Positions 38,001 to 51,000 of a DNA stretch of 64,000 bases are shown here, one piece after another (position 1 is the stretch's first letter; every line of letters starts with the position of its first letter). The notes under the pieces are model-generated. The model was not told the origin of the DNA and did not search any database. It worked only from the letters and a program-made list of their open reading frames with translations. The stretch comes from Cyanoderma ruficeps (lineage: Eukaryota > Chordata > Aves > Passeriformes > Timaliidae): contig VZDJ01000056.1 in assembly GCA_008694505.1 (NCBI GenBank), forward strand, positions 4,591,205-4,655,204, in the 5' to 3' direction. The translations under genes were made by a program, and so were the position numbers.

Positions 38001-41000
38001 TTAGCTGGTATAAGAAATAAAGCATTAAACAAAACCAAAGAAGTTTATCTTAACTTTTTCATTGAGTTAACATTTATCCTCTTGTCTGCATTCTGGATAA
38101 GAATGTTATCTTGTTTGCTCTCTATTGTCATTCCTCTGTTTGTGCAGGTCTTCAAGGGCTGTATTTGCATAATCTACACTGAAATAGCAGGAATACTTGA
38201 TCTGTTTTGTGCAACATGAAAACATTTACATTTACAAACTTTCCATGTATTTTTTTTTTAATACTGTTGGGTATTTCACGTTCTTTCATAGAAATCTCTG
38301 TGATGGTGAGTTCTGCCTCACTAACATTCAGTTTATTCTACTCTCCCAGTTTATGCATAGGATTAATTTAAACAGAATTTTTTATTTAAAGGAGACCAAT
38401 CTGCTCTTCATGCAGGCCACTGTAAAACAGAACACTACCTAACTCTACAACAGGACAATTTGTGGAATAAAGCAGCACCCAGTGTAACTGTGGTAGGGTG
38501 AAATCCAGATCTTTATACTGCAGATTTAAAATGTGACTATTTATGATCAATCCAAGCAAATTAAAATATAAGTGCTTCATTTTCTGCAAAGTAAAACCAC
38601 CTTCACCACAATCACTACTCAAGTACTTTGCCACTTAGTACTTTCCATTCAGGTGTAGGTAGGAAGAACAAAATTACTCAGTCAAAGGTGGCAAACTTTA
38701 GTGCAGATAAAAAGTCTGTAAAAGTAAAGGAGGAAGATAATTACAATCTTTCCACCACAGACCTATTCTTCTGTGTACAGAACAGCTTTACCTAGTTTCA
38801 ATCCACATATATTTTCATTTAAATACAGTCCTTTGCTAATTCTACCACTCTCTAAAGTTTACTACAGGGAGCCTGAAAAAGATGGTCTTTATGAACAGAT
38901 GGTCTTTTCAAGGAAATGTAGTTACACTTAAACACAGACAAATGCACTGCAGACTAATGGTCCTGTTAGAATGCAAGTTCTGAAAAGGGAAAATATGGGA
39001 CCACATAATATGCTAGCCCTTAATTACGGTTGTTTCTTTCCCCTTCTGAAGACAAACTAATCACTAATGAAGCTTAATTAGCAGTAAACAGGTACCAGTG
39101 TACAGTCATTCACGTACAAACAGATGTCTATTGATTGTATTTGACTGAATACAAATGTGAGTAGCTGTTGTTTAGGTATTATTAGTATAGGATGGGAAAT
39201 TGTAACACAACAGCTCCCTCCTCTATGACAAATGGACAAATTCAGTCTGTCAAGCACAGCTGCATTCCTACCTGAAAGGATCAGTTTATACCTCAACTCC
39301 TGGCAGCAACCTCTTGTGTCCAGCACGCTTCCCACAGAGCCCGGCTATATTCAACAGCAGACGTGGACAGATTTTAACAAGCCACAGCACAAATGAGAAA
39401 TATGCTTTTTTTTTTTTTTAGTATTTCTGAGACATCTCCTAATATTTGTTTTTTCTGCATTTTGGCAGAGATCCTGCAATGTTGTGAATGCTGCCTGACC
39501 CAGCTGTAATGCTGAATGCAACACAGGAACAACAGGGACAGAAAAGTCTTTTGGGGTTTTTCTGTTTTGTTTCTTTGTTTGGGTTGTTTTTCATTAGGAA
39601 GCTTCACTTCTCTCTTTCATGTTTAACAGGGTTCATTTACGAAGTCCGTCAGACCTAAATCTATGAAAGGCCCCTCAGCTTCAGGGGACTGCATGACTTC
39701 CACAGAAGTGGAGTATTTGGGGAGTAAACTCTGTTAGCTGGGAAACACAATCATACCAGGGCAAAGATACAAAGAAACCTTGAAATTGAGGAGAAATCCT
39801 AACCTTTAAACTTTATTGCTTTTTGTGTGCACATGGGTTTGTTTTTTTGAAAGGCTCATTGAGCTCCCTGTCTGAAGTTTAGGGCAATGCCTTTCAATTC
39901 TCAACAGTCAGAATTCACTTAATTCACTTCCAAGTCTAGAAATACAAGAAGATAAAATTATGGGAGATAAAGGTACCCTGAATTCTTATTTCTACTATCA
40001 GTTTCCTGTTAAGTATAACTTTTTTTGAAAACCATTTGACCCAAAATAGTACTCTTTTCCTTTTTTCACTCTAATGAGAATGGTGAACCTTTCACCTTCC
40101 AGAGAAAAGCCCTAAGGTCTTCCCTATGGGTCTGTGGAAAAGAGCAAAGTTATGTGAATATTAATACCATCTTTCCCTCCCTCTCTGTTTGCACTGGGAG
40201 CAGTGGCACAAATGAAATGCCAGACTTGCCAGTGCTACCTTGTGCAGGACCCCAGGTCATGCAGAGGAAAAGTGAGCACAGCTTGGAGCTGCACCCCTGC
40301 CCAGGGGTCCCAGAGCTCTGTTCGCAATGGCACAGACGGCAGGGGCTGACTAAGGGCAGTGAGACCTTTCTGGAGTGAAAGAACAGGGAGAGCTGCTCCC
40401 AGTCCTGAGTTATCCTGTGCCAGGAGGCTCTCACAGACACCAGCAGACACTTGAAGAACACTCAGCTCTGGACAAGCCCTCGTGACAGGATTTGGCAACA
40501 TGTATTGGGTTTTCCCAAGTGCAAGAGGCATTGATACAGAAAAGGATGACAAGATGTGCATAGTGCTGGACCAGGACTTTGGGATACCAATTTATATCAA
40601 GTTCTACCTCAGGCTCCTTCTTTAAATTTCATCATGTCCCGTTCTCTCTAAGTGTCCCTCCATTTGTCTAAGCTCAGTTATAACAATAACTGCCTATTTC
40701 ATCAAAGTGCTTCCTGATACAGGAGTGGAGCATTCAAGACAACTGAGGCTGCATCTCTATAGCACATACAGTGATTTAAAATTTTTCTGAAATATTAATA
40801 TAAAAATATTTTAAATTTAATGATAAAGCAAATTGTATTTGAAGATGTTAACAAAAATTTTAATACTGATCAGGTTCCCAGTTATTATTTTTATTACAAT
40901 AGAAAGTGAAATGTTAAAGTTACTTAATGATGATGACGGAAAAAAAAATACTGATTAACATTTTGAATAAAGAAATAAAGACTATAAGGAATATAGTGAC

Positions 41001-41888
41001 AGATAATGTCACAGCTGAGAGGAAGCAGCTCCCCAAACCAAATATTCTATCATATCACAATATCTTATTTCTGCTTCTCTTCTGTTTTGAAGTATAGAGA
41101 TTCAGTTAAAGAACAGCAATTCTGCATTTTCTTCAAAATTAGATGAGTGCATATGCTCAAAACTGTCTTTCTCTTCCCTTGGGCAACAAGATGATATGGC
41201 TAACCTTAAACCGGGATTTGGCAAAATAAAACATGAAAGCTGTAACTAGAGGAATGCCAAATCCATTAAGATGAAGACAAAGGAACTCTAATGTGTATTA
41301 TACAATAGGGAGGTTTATTTGGTGCCAGTTGAAACACTCATTCTACCTTTTTTTGCTATAGTCAGTATTTCAGTTGAAATCCTAAGTGACTGATCCAAAA
41401 TTTGATCTTGCCTCTTGGGTACTGAAAATCCAGAATAATTCCACAAAGGAACAGAATTAGTCAGGCTTTGCTCTGGTGTTTTTCAGCATACACTGGCACC
41501 AGTTGTTCCTTTCTCTTTTAGCTTCAGCGTGTAGTTTTAAATAAGACAGAAAGGACTTCTCACAGTAGAGCTCTATGCTCACACCACAGATGTTCAGAAT
41601 GCCTCACAATCTTATTTCTCTCCCTCAAAAAAAAACCAACCTGGATCAGACAAATTGGACCAAAACCATACAGATGCCACATCAGAGTTCCTGTCTCAAA
41701 ATGAAGTGGTGAAACAGTGTCTCATCCACAGCCATTTGGGACTCTGGTATTAATTTCACACTGCAGCTACTCAGCTTTTCTGAAGCCTGAGTCAGGTGTG
41801 TTTGGCAGACATGAGTGTATCCAGCCTCCATTTCTCATCCTCACCCTCATGTATTTGTTTAATGGTCCTGATACATCAAAATGCTTGT

Positions 41889-41924
41889 AGAAAAGTTATA
41901 TATATGTATATGTGTGTGTGTGTC
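41889..41924 (+). repeat. (TA)n-(TG)n compound microsatellite
   Basis: Alternating TA steps (tatatatgtata) lead into a (TG)n run of about seven units. Alternating purine-pyrimidine sequence of this kind is flexible and can form Z-DNA. Confidence 0.92.
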
Positions 41925-44900
41925 TATCCATTTGATAGCTTTTGATTACGAACTTGTGAAAGTAGAAAGAAACCTCTTTAAAATTGTGAATGGCACGCCT
42001 GTCTACCACCCAGAATGGTTTCTGTCTATGCTTCAAGGAACATCCCCAAACAAATAACATTACTGCTTTGCTGAGCATGCCCTTCATGTCTCTCTTCCTT
42101 GTTTCAACTATAACATGAAAGATCCTTCATGCAATAATGATCTTTTTCTTTGTAACGCAAATATGCTCAGTAACAACAAAATGGATTTTCCAAGGAAAGA
42201 ATTAATTTGGAAAGTCTCTTTCAAATGTTTCATCCCACTGTAGTGCTAAGTAACCCCCATGCTTCTATAACTAGTTTTCTGAAAATAATTTTTTGTCCCG
42301 GCTTTATTTGTGTAGATACAATATCCTGAGCACATAATCCTTCACCTTTTACCTTTGTGGCTGATCAGATATGGAATTTCCACTTGGTTCATTAGCCATA
42401 GTGTAGGATGAAAATAGTAAAATACTGACTTACTTGAAGTCATCAAATGGGTCTTTGGCAGTTATTTCTGTGGAGTAAAGAATGAACTCTGGCAGCCTTT
42501 AAGGAAACAATCAGCACCGGATTAATTCAGTGTGTGCTGTAAATGCTGAAGTTTAATTGCAGAAGTCAGACAAGTGGACATAGGCTCATGGTAAACACTC
42601 AAATAAATATCCTTTTACTAAAAAATAAATATATGCAATAACATCAACCCTTTGACCACTGTCCTAAGAGGAACTTATTTTTCTCTCCTACTTTGGAAAA
42701 TAAACATAGAAAATTGACAATATCTTTAGTTTTCTTATTTCTAGCTAAAGAAAGAGAACAGGACAAATTGATAGAGATTATTTAAGAATCTCTAGTAACT
42801 TCCCATACATTTCCCCTCAGATTCGACTTTGATTTACATCATTTGCACTGTTCCTGAAATAGGTGACACATAGTAGTCCTGCACAATTTGAGGTTTACAG
42901 ATTCGAGACACATTTGTAACTGGTCCTGTAGCAGAGCCTCAGATCAAAGTGCTTATTAAAATCTAAGTTCTGGTGGGAGTTCAATCACTTCAAAGCCTAT
43001 AGATAGCAACATTAGCATCCAGCCTTGCATAGTTTTAGTGTGTGGCTGGGATCAGAAGTCCCAGAGGGAAATGAGGCAGCCTTTCTGTGGAAGCAGATAA
43101 CACTCACAATACTCAAAGGTTTAAATCTCAGCCACCGTCAAACCCTCCTTGATGGTGAGGAGTCCTTTTGTGTTTATCTCAAGAAGAGCAGCATTTTAAT
43201 TTTTTTTTCCATTCCTGAAATAGTAACAACAGAATTTCCATATATGAGATTAAAAGCACTGCTGTTACCACACAAGTACAGTGCAATCTTTGCATCAGTT
43301 GCAAGCAGACATCTGTTCTATAAATCCCCCCCCCATTATTTTAAAATTATCATTTTCTACTGCAATACTTAGGAACATTCCCACTGTATTCCTTTGTTGT
43401 CTCATTCAATAATACCTCTGCACATAAATAGTACTAACACAATCAGTTTACCTCTGCTATTATTTATTATTCATGCTGTGGGAGCACACAGAAACCCCAG
43501 CCATAGGGCCTTGATCTTATTTGTACTTGCTGAACAAATACATCCTAAGAGACAAGTTACTGTCCTGAAGAAACATTTTATTTTCAGCCTAAACAGACAA
43601 GACAGTCAAAGGGTGGGAGAAGAAATAATGAGGTGGAATGGCTTTTCCACAGTCACACCACCAACCACTGAGTTATTGAGGACAAGCAGCAGGCCATTGT
43701 GAAATCCAGGAGAAGAGCCGTGGTCCATGGAAATGCTGCAGAGTGTCACTGCCCTGCCTGCACCCAGAGGACACAGCTTTGATTCCATCACCCTCCCACA
43801 GGCAGAGCCCTGGGTGCCCTTACCTGGCACTCACACAGCCCCTCACATCTCAAAGGCTTTTGCACTGGGACCTTGCAGACAAGTTCAGGATTCAGGAGCT
43901 ACACGGAGCCTCTGCTGGCACAGCTCTGGATCAGCAACACAAGTTCACCCTGAGAGATGCTCAGCTCCTCCAGCTGTCCTGCCTTCACACAATAACCATG
44001 TGGGATCCCTCTTGGGAACCCCCACAGAGTTGCTGTTACTGCTGCAAGTTTTCCTGAACAGTGCCAAAAAGACATTTATTCATGCCTGTCTCAGTGACAT
44101 AAGGAGCAATTACTGCTTATGGGGATTGAATGAGGAAGTCTGTAGTGATTAAAGAACAGAGCATGGAGAACAGCTCGATCACCTTCACCCCTCCTGGAAC
44201 ACTCAGGCTCATTAGGCTCATCTGTTCATGCAGAACTATGTTAATTCACCCAAATAAGGATTGTAGGAAAGGTGAAAGGTTGCTACATGTCCCCAGAGCT
44301 TACATATGGCACTGATAAGCTACAAGAGACAAAACCCCCCAAAGTGGAAATGAGTGGAAAAGGGCCTTGGATCGCAGTGTGGCTGGAGGTGAAACATCTG
44401 TCACATCCAGCTTTCTACAGAAGCAGAGAGCTCATTTATTAACCAACTCTCCACCCAGAGATTTCTATGCACAGAATATATCAGCTAGGTGAATGATATG
44501 AAACGAAATAGTTGCAGGTAAAAAGGCAGAGAGACAAAGGAAACCCTCACCAAAGCTGTAAGGCTGAAGTGCTGTCTCCTGGTCTTCCCAGATTAGATCC
44601 CAGGCCTCTGCTCTATATAAACACACAGCTGGTTCTATATAAAGGCACCAGCATCCTGGGCAGATTACAAGTGAAGGAGAAATGCCTCTCCTAATTTACA
44701 TCCCACTCTCCCACCTTTTAAGGAGCCATCGGATTTTTCTTATGACCTTTTCATGTGCTGCTTTTAAATCATAGCAGTGTATTTTTTCCAAAGATGTGGC
44801 TCTGTTTTCTGACAGATGGAATAATTTTAATATATCATTTTACCTGCCTCACCAGGGAGCTCTGCAGCATAATTAAAACACAGGACAGATGAAAAGGTTT

Positions 44901-45860
44901 ATAGCACAACTACATCGCTGCAACATAATGTTCACTTGAGCATCACCTACACCTTCCTGCTTCCCAAGGATGCAGCAGGGTGCAGTGCTTGCTGGATGCC
45001 AGGCTCTTCGGGCTGGGACTGACTAGAGGGAAAAACAAATGCAGTAATTCTGCCCCGAAGCTGCTTGAAACCAGCTCAGCACTTAAACCTCTGTTGGACA
45101 CTGCTAACTCAAAATAACACCCACATCAGATAGAGCAGTATTGTGAAAGCAGATAAATCAGGTGACAGGACCTCACAGTGGAGACTTCGCCTCATCCCCA
45201 CAGCACTGACAAACAGCCTCACAACACGGGAAAGACAAGTGTACTATGGCAAATTTTTTTTGCTGAACAAAGAAAACAATAGAAAATTTTTAGCATCTTA
45301 ATTTTCTTTAATTACCTTAGAACAGAAATTAAGTATGAAAGCTTTGGCAAAGTCAGCAAATCACCAGAAACCAGATATGTGGATTAACTTAAAAATCCAT
45401 AAAATAAAAAAGTAGTGGAACACACAAAGGCCTTGCAGAGAGATGCTGATATTGAGGTCAAAAAACACTTTACCTTGGCACACACTGACAACCCATTGGG
45501 AGTGTAGGGACCTGTTCAAGAGCGTGAACTAACTGCAGGATCAGCAAAACTAGAAAAAGTTATTGATTATTATTAAAAATCAGTTGACGTGAAGTCCTCT
45601 GAGAACAAACAAGGACCAGAGATACTCAGGGCTGATCCTTTTAGTGGAGAGATGAAACAATAAATTCTCCATTCAGGCAAATCTTTTCACATTTTTCTTG
45701 GAAATATCAATATTCTGTAAGAATATCAAGGAATGCCTTTTGTTGGACAACATACAGAATATAATTTATTCTGCTTGAATTTTACATTTCAGTATTGTTA
45801 ATATAAAAATAAAAGCGCCTGCAAAGTTCTGACATGGCATTATAACAAAGGGGCAATGCT

Positions 45861-45882
45861 ATAAATAAATAAATAAACAAAC
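45861..45882 (+). repeat. (ATAA)n short repeat
   Basis: About four ATAA units leading into caaac. Confidence 0.9.
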
Positions 45883-47658
45883 CCTCTTTGTAAGGCAATA
45901 TCCAGAGGAAGCAGAGGGAAAGGCTGGATTATTTCTGTATGTTAGCAAATGAAGTTATCTCTGTTGTCAAATAAGTTTTCTGCTACGATTTCATTTTTAA
46001 ATAATTCATGCTCTTTTTTACTTCCTTCTTTTGCTAACAGGCTTATGGTTCCTCGTTTATGTTTAGCAAAAACAAAAAGTGTATTTTCTCCTGTAAAACT
46101 AAAAACATTCTGGTGTGGTTGGTTTTCTGACATGCATCATGACAGTTCCTCTACAAAAAGCCTTTGAGACACTGGGAGAGAAATGCAACATTCAGGGACA
46201 GATTCCTGTTCAGCTATCTGCAAAAACCAGATCTCAGCAAACCTACAGAGCAACAGGATTTCTAATAAGCCCTTCTGGCCATAAACATAGTTTATTGTAA
46301 CATAAATATGATAATGTGAGGAGTTCTTGGCTGTTGTATTTCCAGCTGTCTTTTCTTAATGAACTCTCCCTTAAATCCTGCCCTTCTCTTGCCAGTAAAA
46401 GTCAGTCTTCTCTTGGGTCACTTTCTAGTTTTCGATTTTCTCTAAGTATATCTTTAGAAAATCTTTCATTTTCCTTGTCATTCCTCCTCCGCGGCTCTGC
46501 TGGAACCTTGGCTCTTTCCTTTCCCGGGTAATCCCCCTGTGCAGACCCTGTCCCCACTCTCCCAGAGGACAGAGGAGACACACCCCTACCCCGGGCACAG
46601 CCACTGCCTGCATTGATGGCTCATTGCCTGACATCACAGCAAATTTAACCTCCACTTACACCCACCCCCCAAATCCTGTCAATATCTTCCCTTTCCCTGT
46701 GATTTTTAACATCCTGCTTCTCTCTTTTCATCCCTGCATGAGGTCACTGTCTCCTCTTGATTTCACCAAACATGGAAGTTTTTTCTCTTGAGACATTTCC
46801 ATCACTTCCCTATTGCATTCTCTTCTGCTGTCAAATATTTTACTTGAAGATAAAGACAACATTTGTATAATTGCAAACATCATTACGAGACTTCTGCTAT
46901 GACAGAGGCAATGCCTGGCAATAATTTTGTTTTACTTTTTAAGTAAAGGAAATGGATGTACTTATGCTTTTTAGTAAAGAATTCATTTCTGCCAACATTT
47001 TCAAACAGACAAAATTACACGAGCCAGGCACAGAGAGAGTTCTGATAGGCAGAAGCTGAAATATCATCCATCTTCATCCACTGAATTTGTACTATGGAAC
47101 ACACTTATTCTGTGCTTAGAGGGTAACTCTGCTTTACTTCCTTTACATATGAGAGATGTTCATTCCTCATTCTTGTTTTAGAGTATAACTTACTGAAAAA
47201 TACCACACATTTCACTGAGCAGCATAGTTTAACCCCCGATTTTACCCTCTAAAATGACAGTGTGACTTTTATCCTCATTTGGTCTAAAAATACAGTAATC
47301 CACTGCTCTCTAGCAGTTGAGGAGTGTGGGAAGAGGCAATCTGTTTCAGCCAGTTCTGTGTCAGACTTTTCTGGGTAGTAACAGAGCTGTCACCTGGGAG
47401 CAGCTGCAATGTAAGCAAAACCACTCATCTCTTTACACTCAGCTGCTGTGGAGGAAAAAAAAAAAAAATGGTAGCGCTGATCTGGTACTGCCTGATACTT
47501 ACCAGATGTTATTTTAGCATTTGTCACCAAATTCGGTGGCGTAAAACCTGATGCTCTCCTGTCAAGCTCTCTCACTCCTTTACTGTAGAGGAGACTGCAG
47601 AGTAGCCAACTCAGCAGATGGAACTGTGTAGTTGCATGAAAAACCTGAATGCCTTAAA

Positions 47659-48057
47659 GTGTGGCGGGGTGACCCTGGCTGGGTGGCAGGTGCCCACCAA
47701 AGTCACTCATCACTACCTTTCCACAGCTGGAAAGGGTGGAGAAAATACATTGAAAGGTTCGTGGGTCAAGATAAGGATGGAGGAAAATCAATCACCAATT
47801 ATTGTTACAGGCAAAACAGACCTGCCTTGGAGAAATTAATTTAATTTATTGCCAATCAAATCAGAATAGAGTAATGAGTGAGTCTCTCAGACACTCTACC
47901 CCTGTTACTGATGGCCTCAGCTTTGGAGGGTCCATCTTGGAAATGCTGGCATTGGCTCCATTGGACACAGGGGAAGTTTCTGGAAGCTTCTCTCCAAAGC
48001 CACCCCCATAGCACCCCCACCCTGCCACCAAAACCTTGCCATGCAAATCCAGTCCTA
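47659..48057 (-). mobile_element. Shortened ERVL-type LTR, same family as the 24.6-kb copy
   Basis: On the minus strand it reads ggatttgcatggcaaggttt, tggtggcaggg, gtgtccaatggagccaatgcc, then jumps to tactctattctgatttgatt with ggcaataaatt, and ends ...agccagggtcaccccgccaca. Both ends match the 24582-25451 element, but about 480 bp of the middle (TATA region and GC-rich units) is absent, with the junction near 47867-47890. The flanking pentamers taaag (47654-47658) and ttaag (48058-48062) differ at one base, and the expected terminal CA has decayed, both signs of greater age. An AATAAA signal (47845-47850, minus strand) is kept. It is in FHIT sense orientation. Confidence 0.85.
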
Positions 48058-51000
48058 TTAAGCATGCCACTACGTGATTTGCAAGAGATACAAGACAAAC
48101 AGAACAAGCAGCATGTCATGATAAGAATTCTCCTTTTGATCAAACAGCTTCCCCTTTTCATCTGAGATAGCAAAGAGGCAACTCCGACTTCTCTCACCTT
48201 GAACACTTTTAGGCCTACAGGAGAAAGATGAGGAGCATCAGTTAAACACTGTAACCCACACCATGCCTCAGCTAAATCATTTCTACAGAGATGAGCACAT
48301 GCAAATTCAGCAGAGACTTTGCCTTGCAGGGTGTGCTGGGCTGTGGACTGTAGACAGCAGCCTAATTGAATTTTGCTGTGAGTATGTGCGAGCGCTTTCT
48401 GCGTACCTCTCGCTTGGGGTGCTGCACTTAAGCATCATTAAACTGACATAAATGCAGTGGACTTCAAATAGGAAGTTAAGCATTAGGCCTAGAAGAAAAT
48501 TCTTAAGCCATTTTGCCTGGACCCCCACCCCTGCAGGACTGCTTCCTGTGATGTGCCCTGAAATGCTGTTTTATCTGCTCCTGGGGTACCTTTTTTTCAC
48601 TCCTGTATAACATCACCTTGTTAACATTCAGACTAAACAACATCCAAGGCCAATTTTGAGCGCATTAGCAGCACCCTGTCCCAAGACACCAGCCTTTTTG
48701 GAGACATTTGTAAACCTAAACCTTGGTATTCAATTTTTAATTAACAAAGAAAGCTTAATATGCACCTTTTTTTTTTTTTTCATCCATCAGGCACTAAAAT
48801 TGCTGAGCTGCTTTGTTGCATTTTCAGGAAGAGTTTGGGACTATTAGAAGAAAATTACAGTATATTTCTCTCCCTGTGGTTCACCTGTCTGGTTCAAAGG
48901 CAAAGTGTGTTTGGAATTGAGAAAATAAGTGTTAGAGAAGATATTACCTATACACATATTTTTATGTATTCTTCCTGCTAGCAGCATAAAAGCCTTTTTT
49001 TGCCTTTCCATGTGTTTTTTTTCTGTTCTGTATCAGGACTCTGCATTTTCCCCCCATCAGATGTCAACACAGAAAAGGACAAAAACCAAACCAAACAAAA
49101 AAGCTGCCATTAATGCCTTTTCCATAGTTTGACACAGGCCCAACTTATCTGGCCCAAGTTTAAAGACCCTCTTGTAGTGAGATAACTTAAAAGTAGAATA
49201 TTTTTGTGTTGCAATCTAGCACCCGTTCTCCTCAGTGATTCCTTTATCCTCTTGGGGGTATCTTCAGAGACTGTATATTGAGTTTTTAAATTACACTCTC
49301 TGAGTCTATTCCTTCTGGTACTTTTAAACTTGTTGCTGAAGGAAATGTTTTTGAGCTTTGCAGAGACTTCTATAGTACTTCTTGCTTGTTACTGCTACAT
49401 CAAGTACCACATTAAAAAGAAATTCAAAGAAACTAGAAACAACTTTGTTTCTAACTGAAAACAGAGATAGAAGAACATATAAGGGGCATGTTAGGAACTG
49501 CTCTTTTTCTGACTTAGTTTCATTAGATATCCCGGTGGAAATATAATATGGAACATATGTTCATAAATAAAGTGAACATCTGATTAATTCTGTTTCTATG
49601 TTTTTAATTGATCCATTTCTCAATACATAATGCACAAATTACCATATCTATGTTGCACAAATGAAGGAAAGCCCACATGAAACCCTCGAATATATGCAGC
49701 GAAAGAGACTTTGGGGATTTTCTAGCACAAGTTTCAACTAAGTTCAATCCCTTCCTTGCTCCAGCACATCCCATTTTAACACCAGACCCCTGAAAGGCAC
49801 CACCCCATGACACCCTTCACACCAGAAGTGCCACCACCCACCCAAGCCAGCCAAGCAATCCATCAGGGCCAATCTCTTGCTGTGGGACTGCCAATTGCCA
49901 GATGCTGCAGCAGAAGCTGAATATCTCTTAACGGCACATCTAATTATCTATATTATCCAGGGGAGGAAAGAAGGGTTCTTTATATCCCCACGTGGCAATC
50001 AATAGCTGCAGAGCTTGGAGATATAATCCTTGACTTGACTATAATTTGTAACTTGTGCCATCACAGATGTCATGCTTCAAACAGAAGCTGCCCAGCATTA
50101 GGTGCAAACTTCTGAGTTCATTACTGTAGGCACTGACAACAGCAGAGTTTTCATCCCTGGTGATAAAGGGTGTGTCTGCACAGCCGCCAGGACAGTCTAT
50201 CAGATGCTGGGTGCTAATTGTCTTCCCTCCACAGCCATTACTGCAGGACCAAATTGCTCCTTCTTTAAAAGAAATCAGAGAAAGAAGGAAAAGAGAGTTT
50301 CAGCTCAAGGAGGTTTTGTTTCTCTAGATACATGTATTTTCATGAAAACTGCTGTGCAAAGGAGCAAAGCCACAAAACTATGGACCCCAAAGCTGTCAAT
50401 AAAATTCCAGGATTTCCAGGATGCTCTTGAGTATCAGGGAAATTTTCCTAAAAATCAGTTTCTCTTATGTGAATTTTCTTGTTTATATTGGCCCCCAACA
50501 CACTATGATTATTTAAGTGACCCAGTAATTATTTCAGTCATTTACAAACCAAATCAGTAAGTTGTGAAAGAATGTGAAAGCAAGAATCTTTGTCTTTTAG
50601 CCTAAGAAAACTAAAAGAGAAAAGGCTGCATATCTAGGCCCACTCCAGAGTTTCCTATAACCTAATAAAAAAGGACACAAACTGATGCAGCTTATTCCCG
50701 TGGAAATAGGAATTTAAATTTACATTTATTTAATCCGAACACTTCAAAAGCAACATCTTAAAGCAGAATGATGTTCTACAGTTCATGTGGCAATTACTAC
50801 AGGGTCATATTGTCCATTACTGTGGCTCTTCTCCTGCACTGTGGTTTCATTGCTTACTAATTACAGAATGCAGAATCAATTAAGAGAAAATAATGAAAGG
50901 GAATATATAATTTCCATAAATAAGAAGAGCCACTTTCTTTAGACACATTACATAAGCAAATGAAGGAAATCAGCTTTAATTTAACAGATGGCAATCCATT

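Larger units (their letters stand above)
28521..47653. other. Intron block without recognisable genes
   Basis: About 19 kb of AT-rich intron holding only simple repeats (30501, 31997, 41889, 45861), G/T-rich stretches (32697-32745, 39548-39590) and one GC-richer patch around 43690-44060. A 162-codon minus-strand frame (37418-37906) shows no family motif. No transposon family was recognised by eye, although old diverged ones could be missed. Confidence 0.45.
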
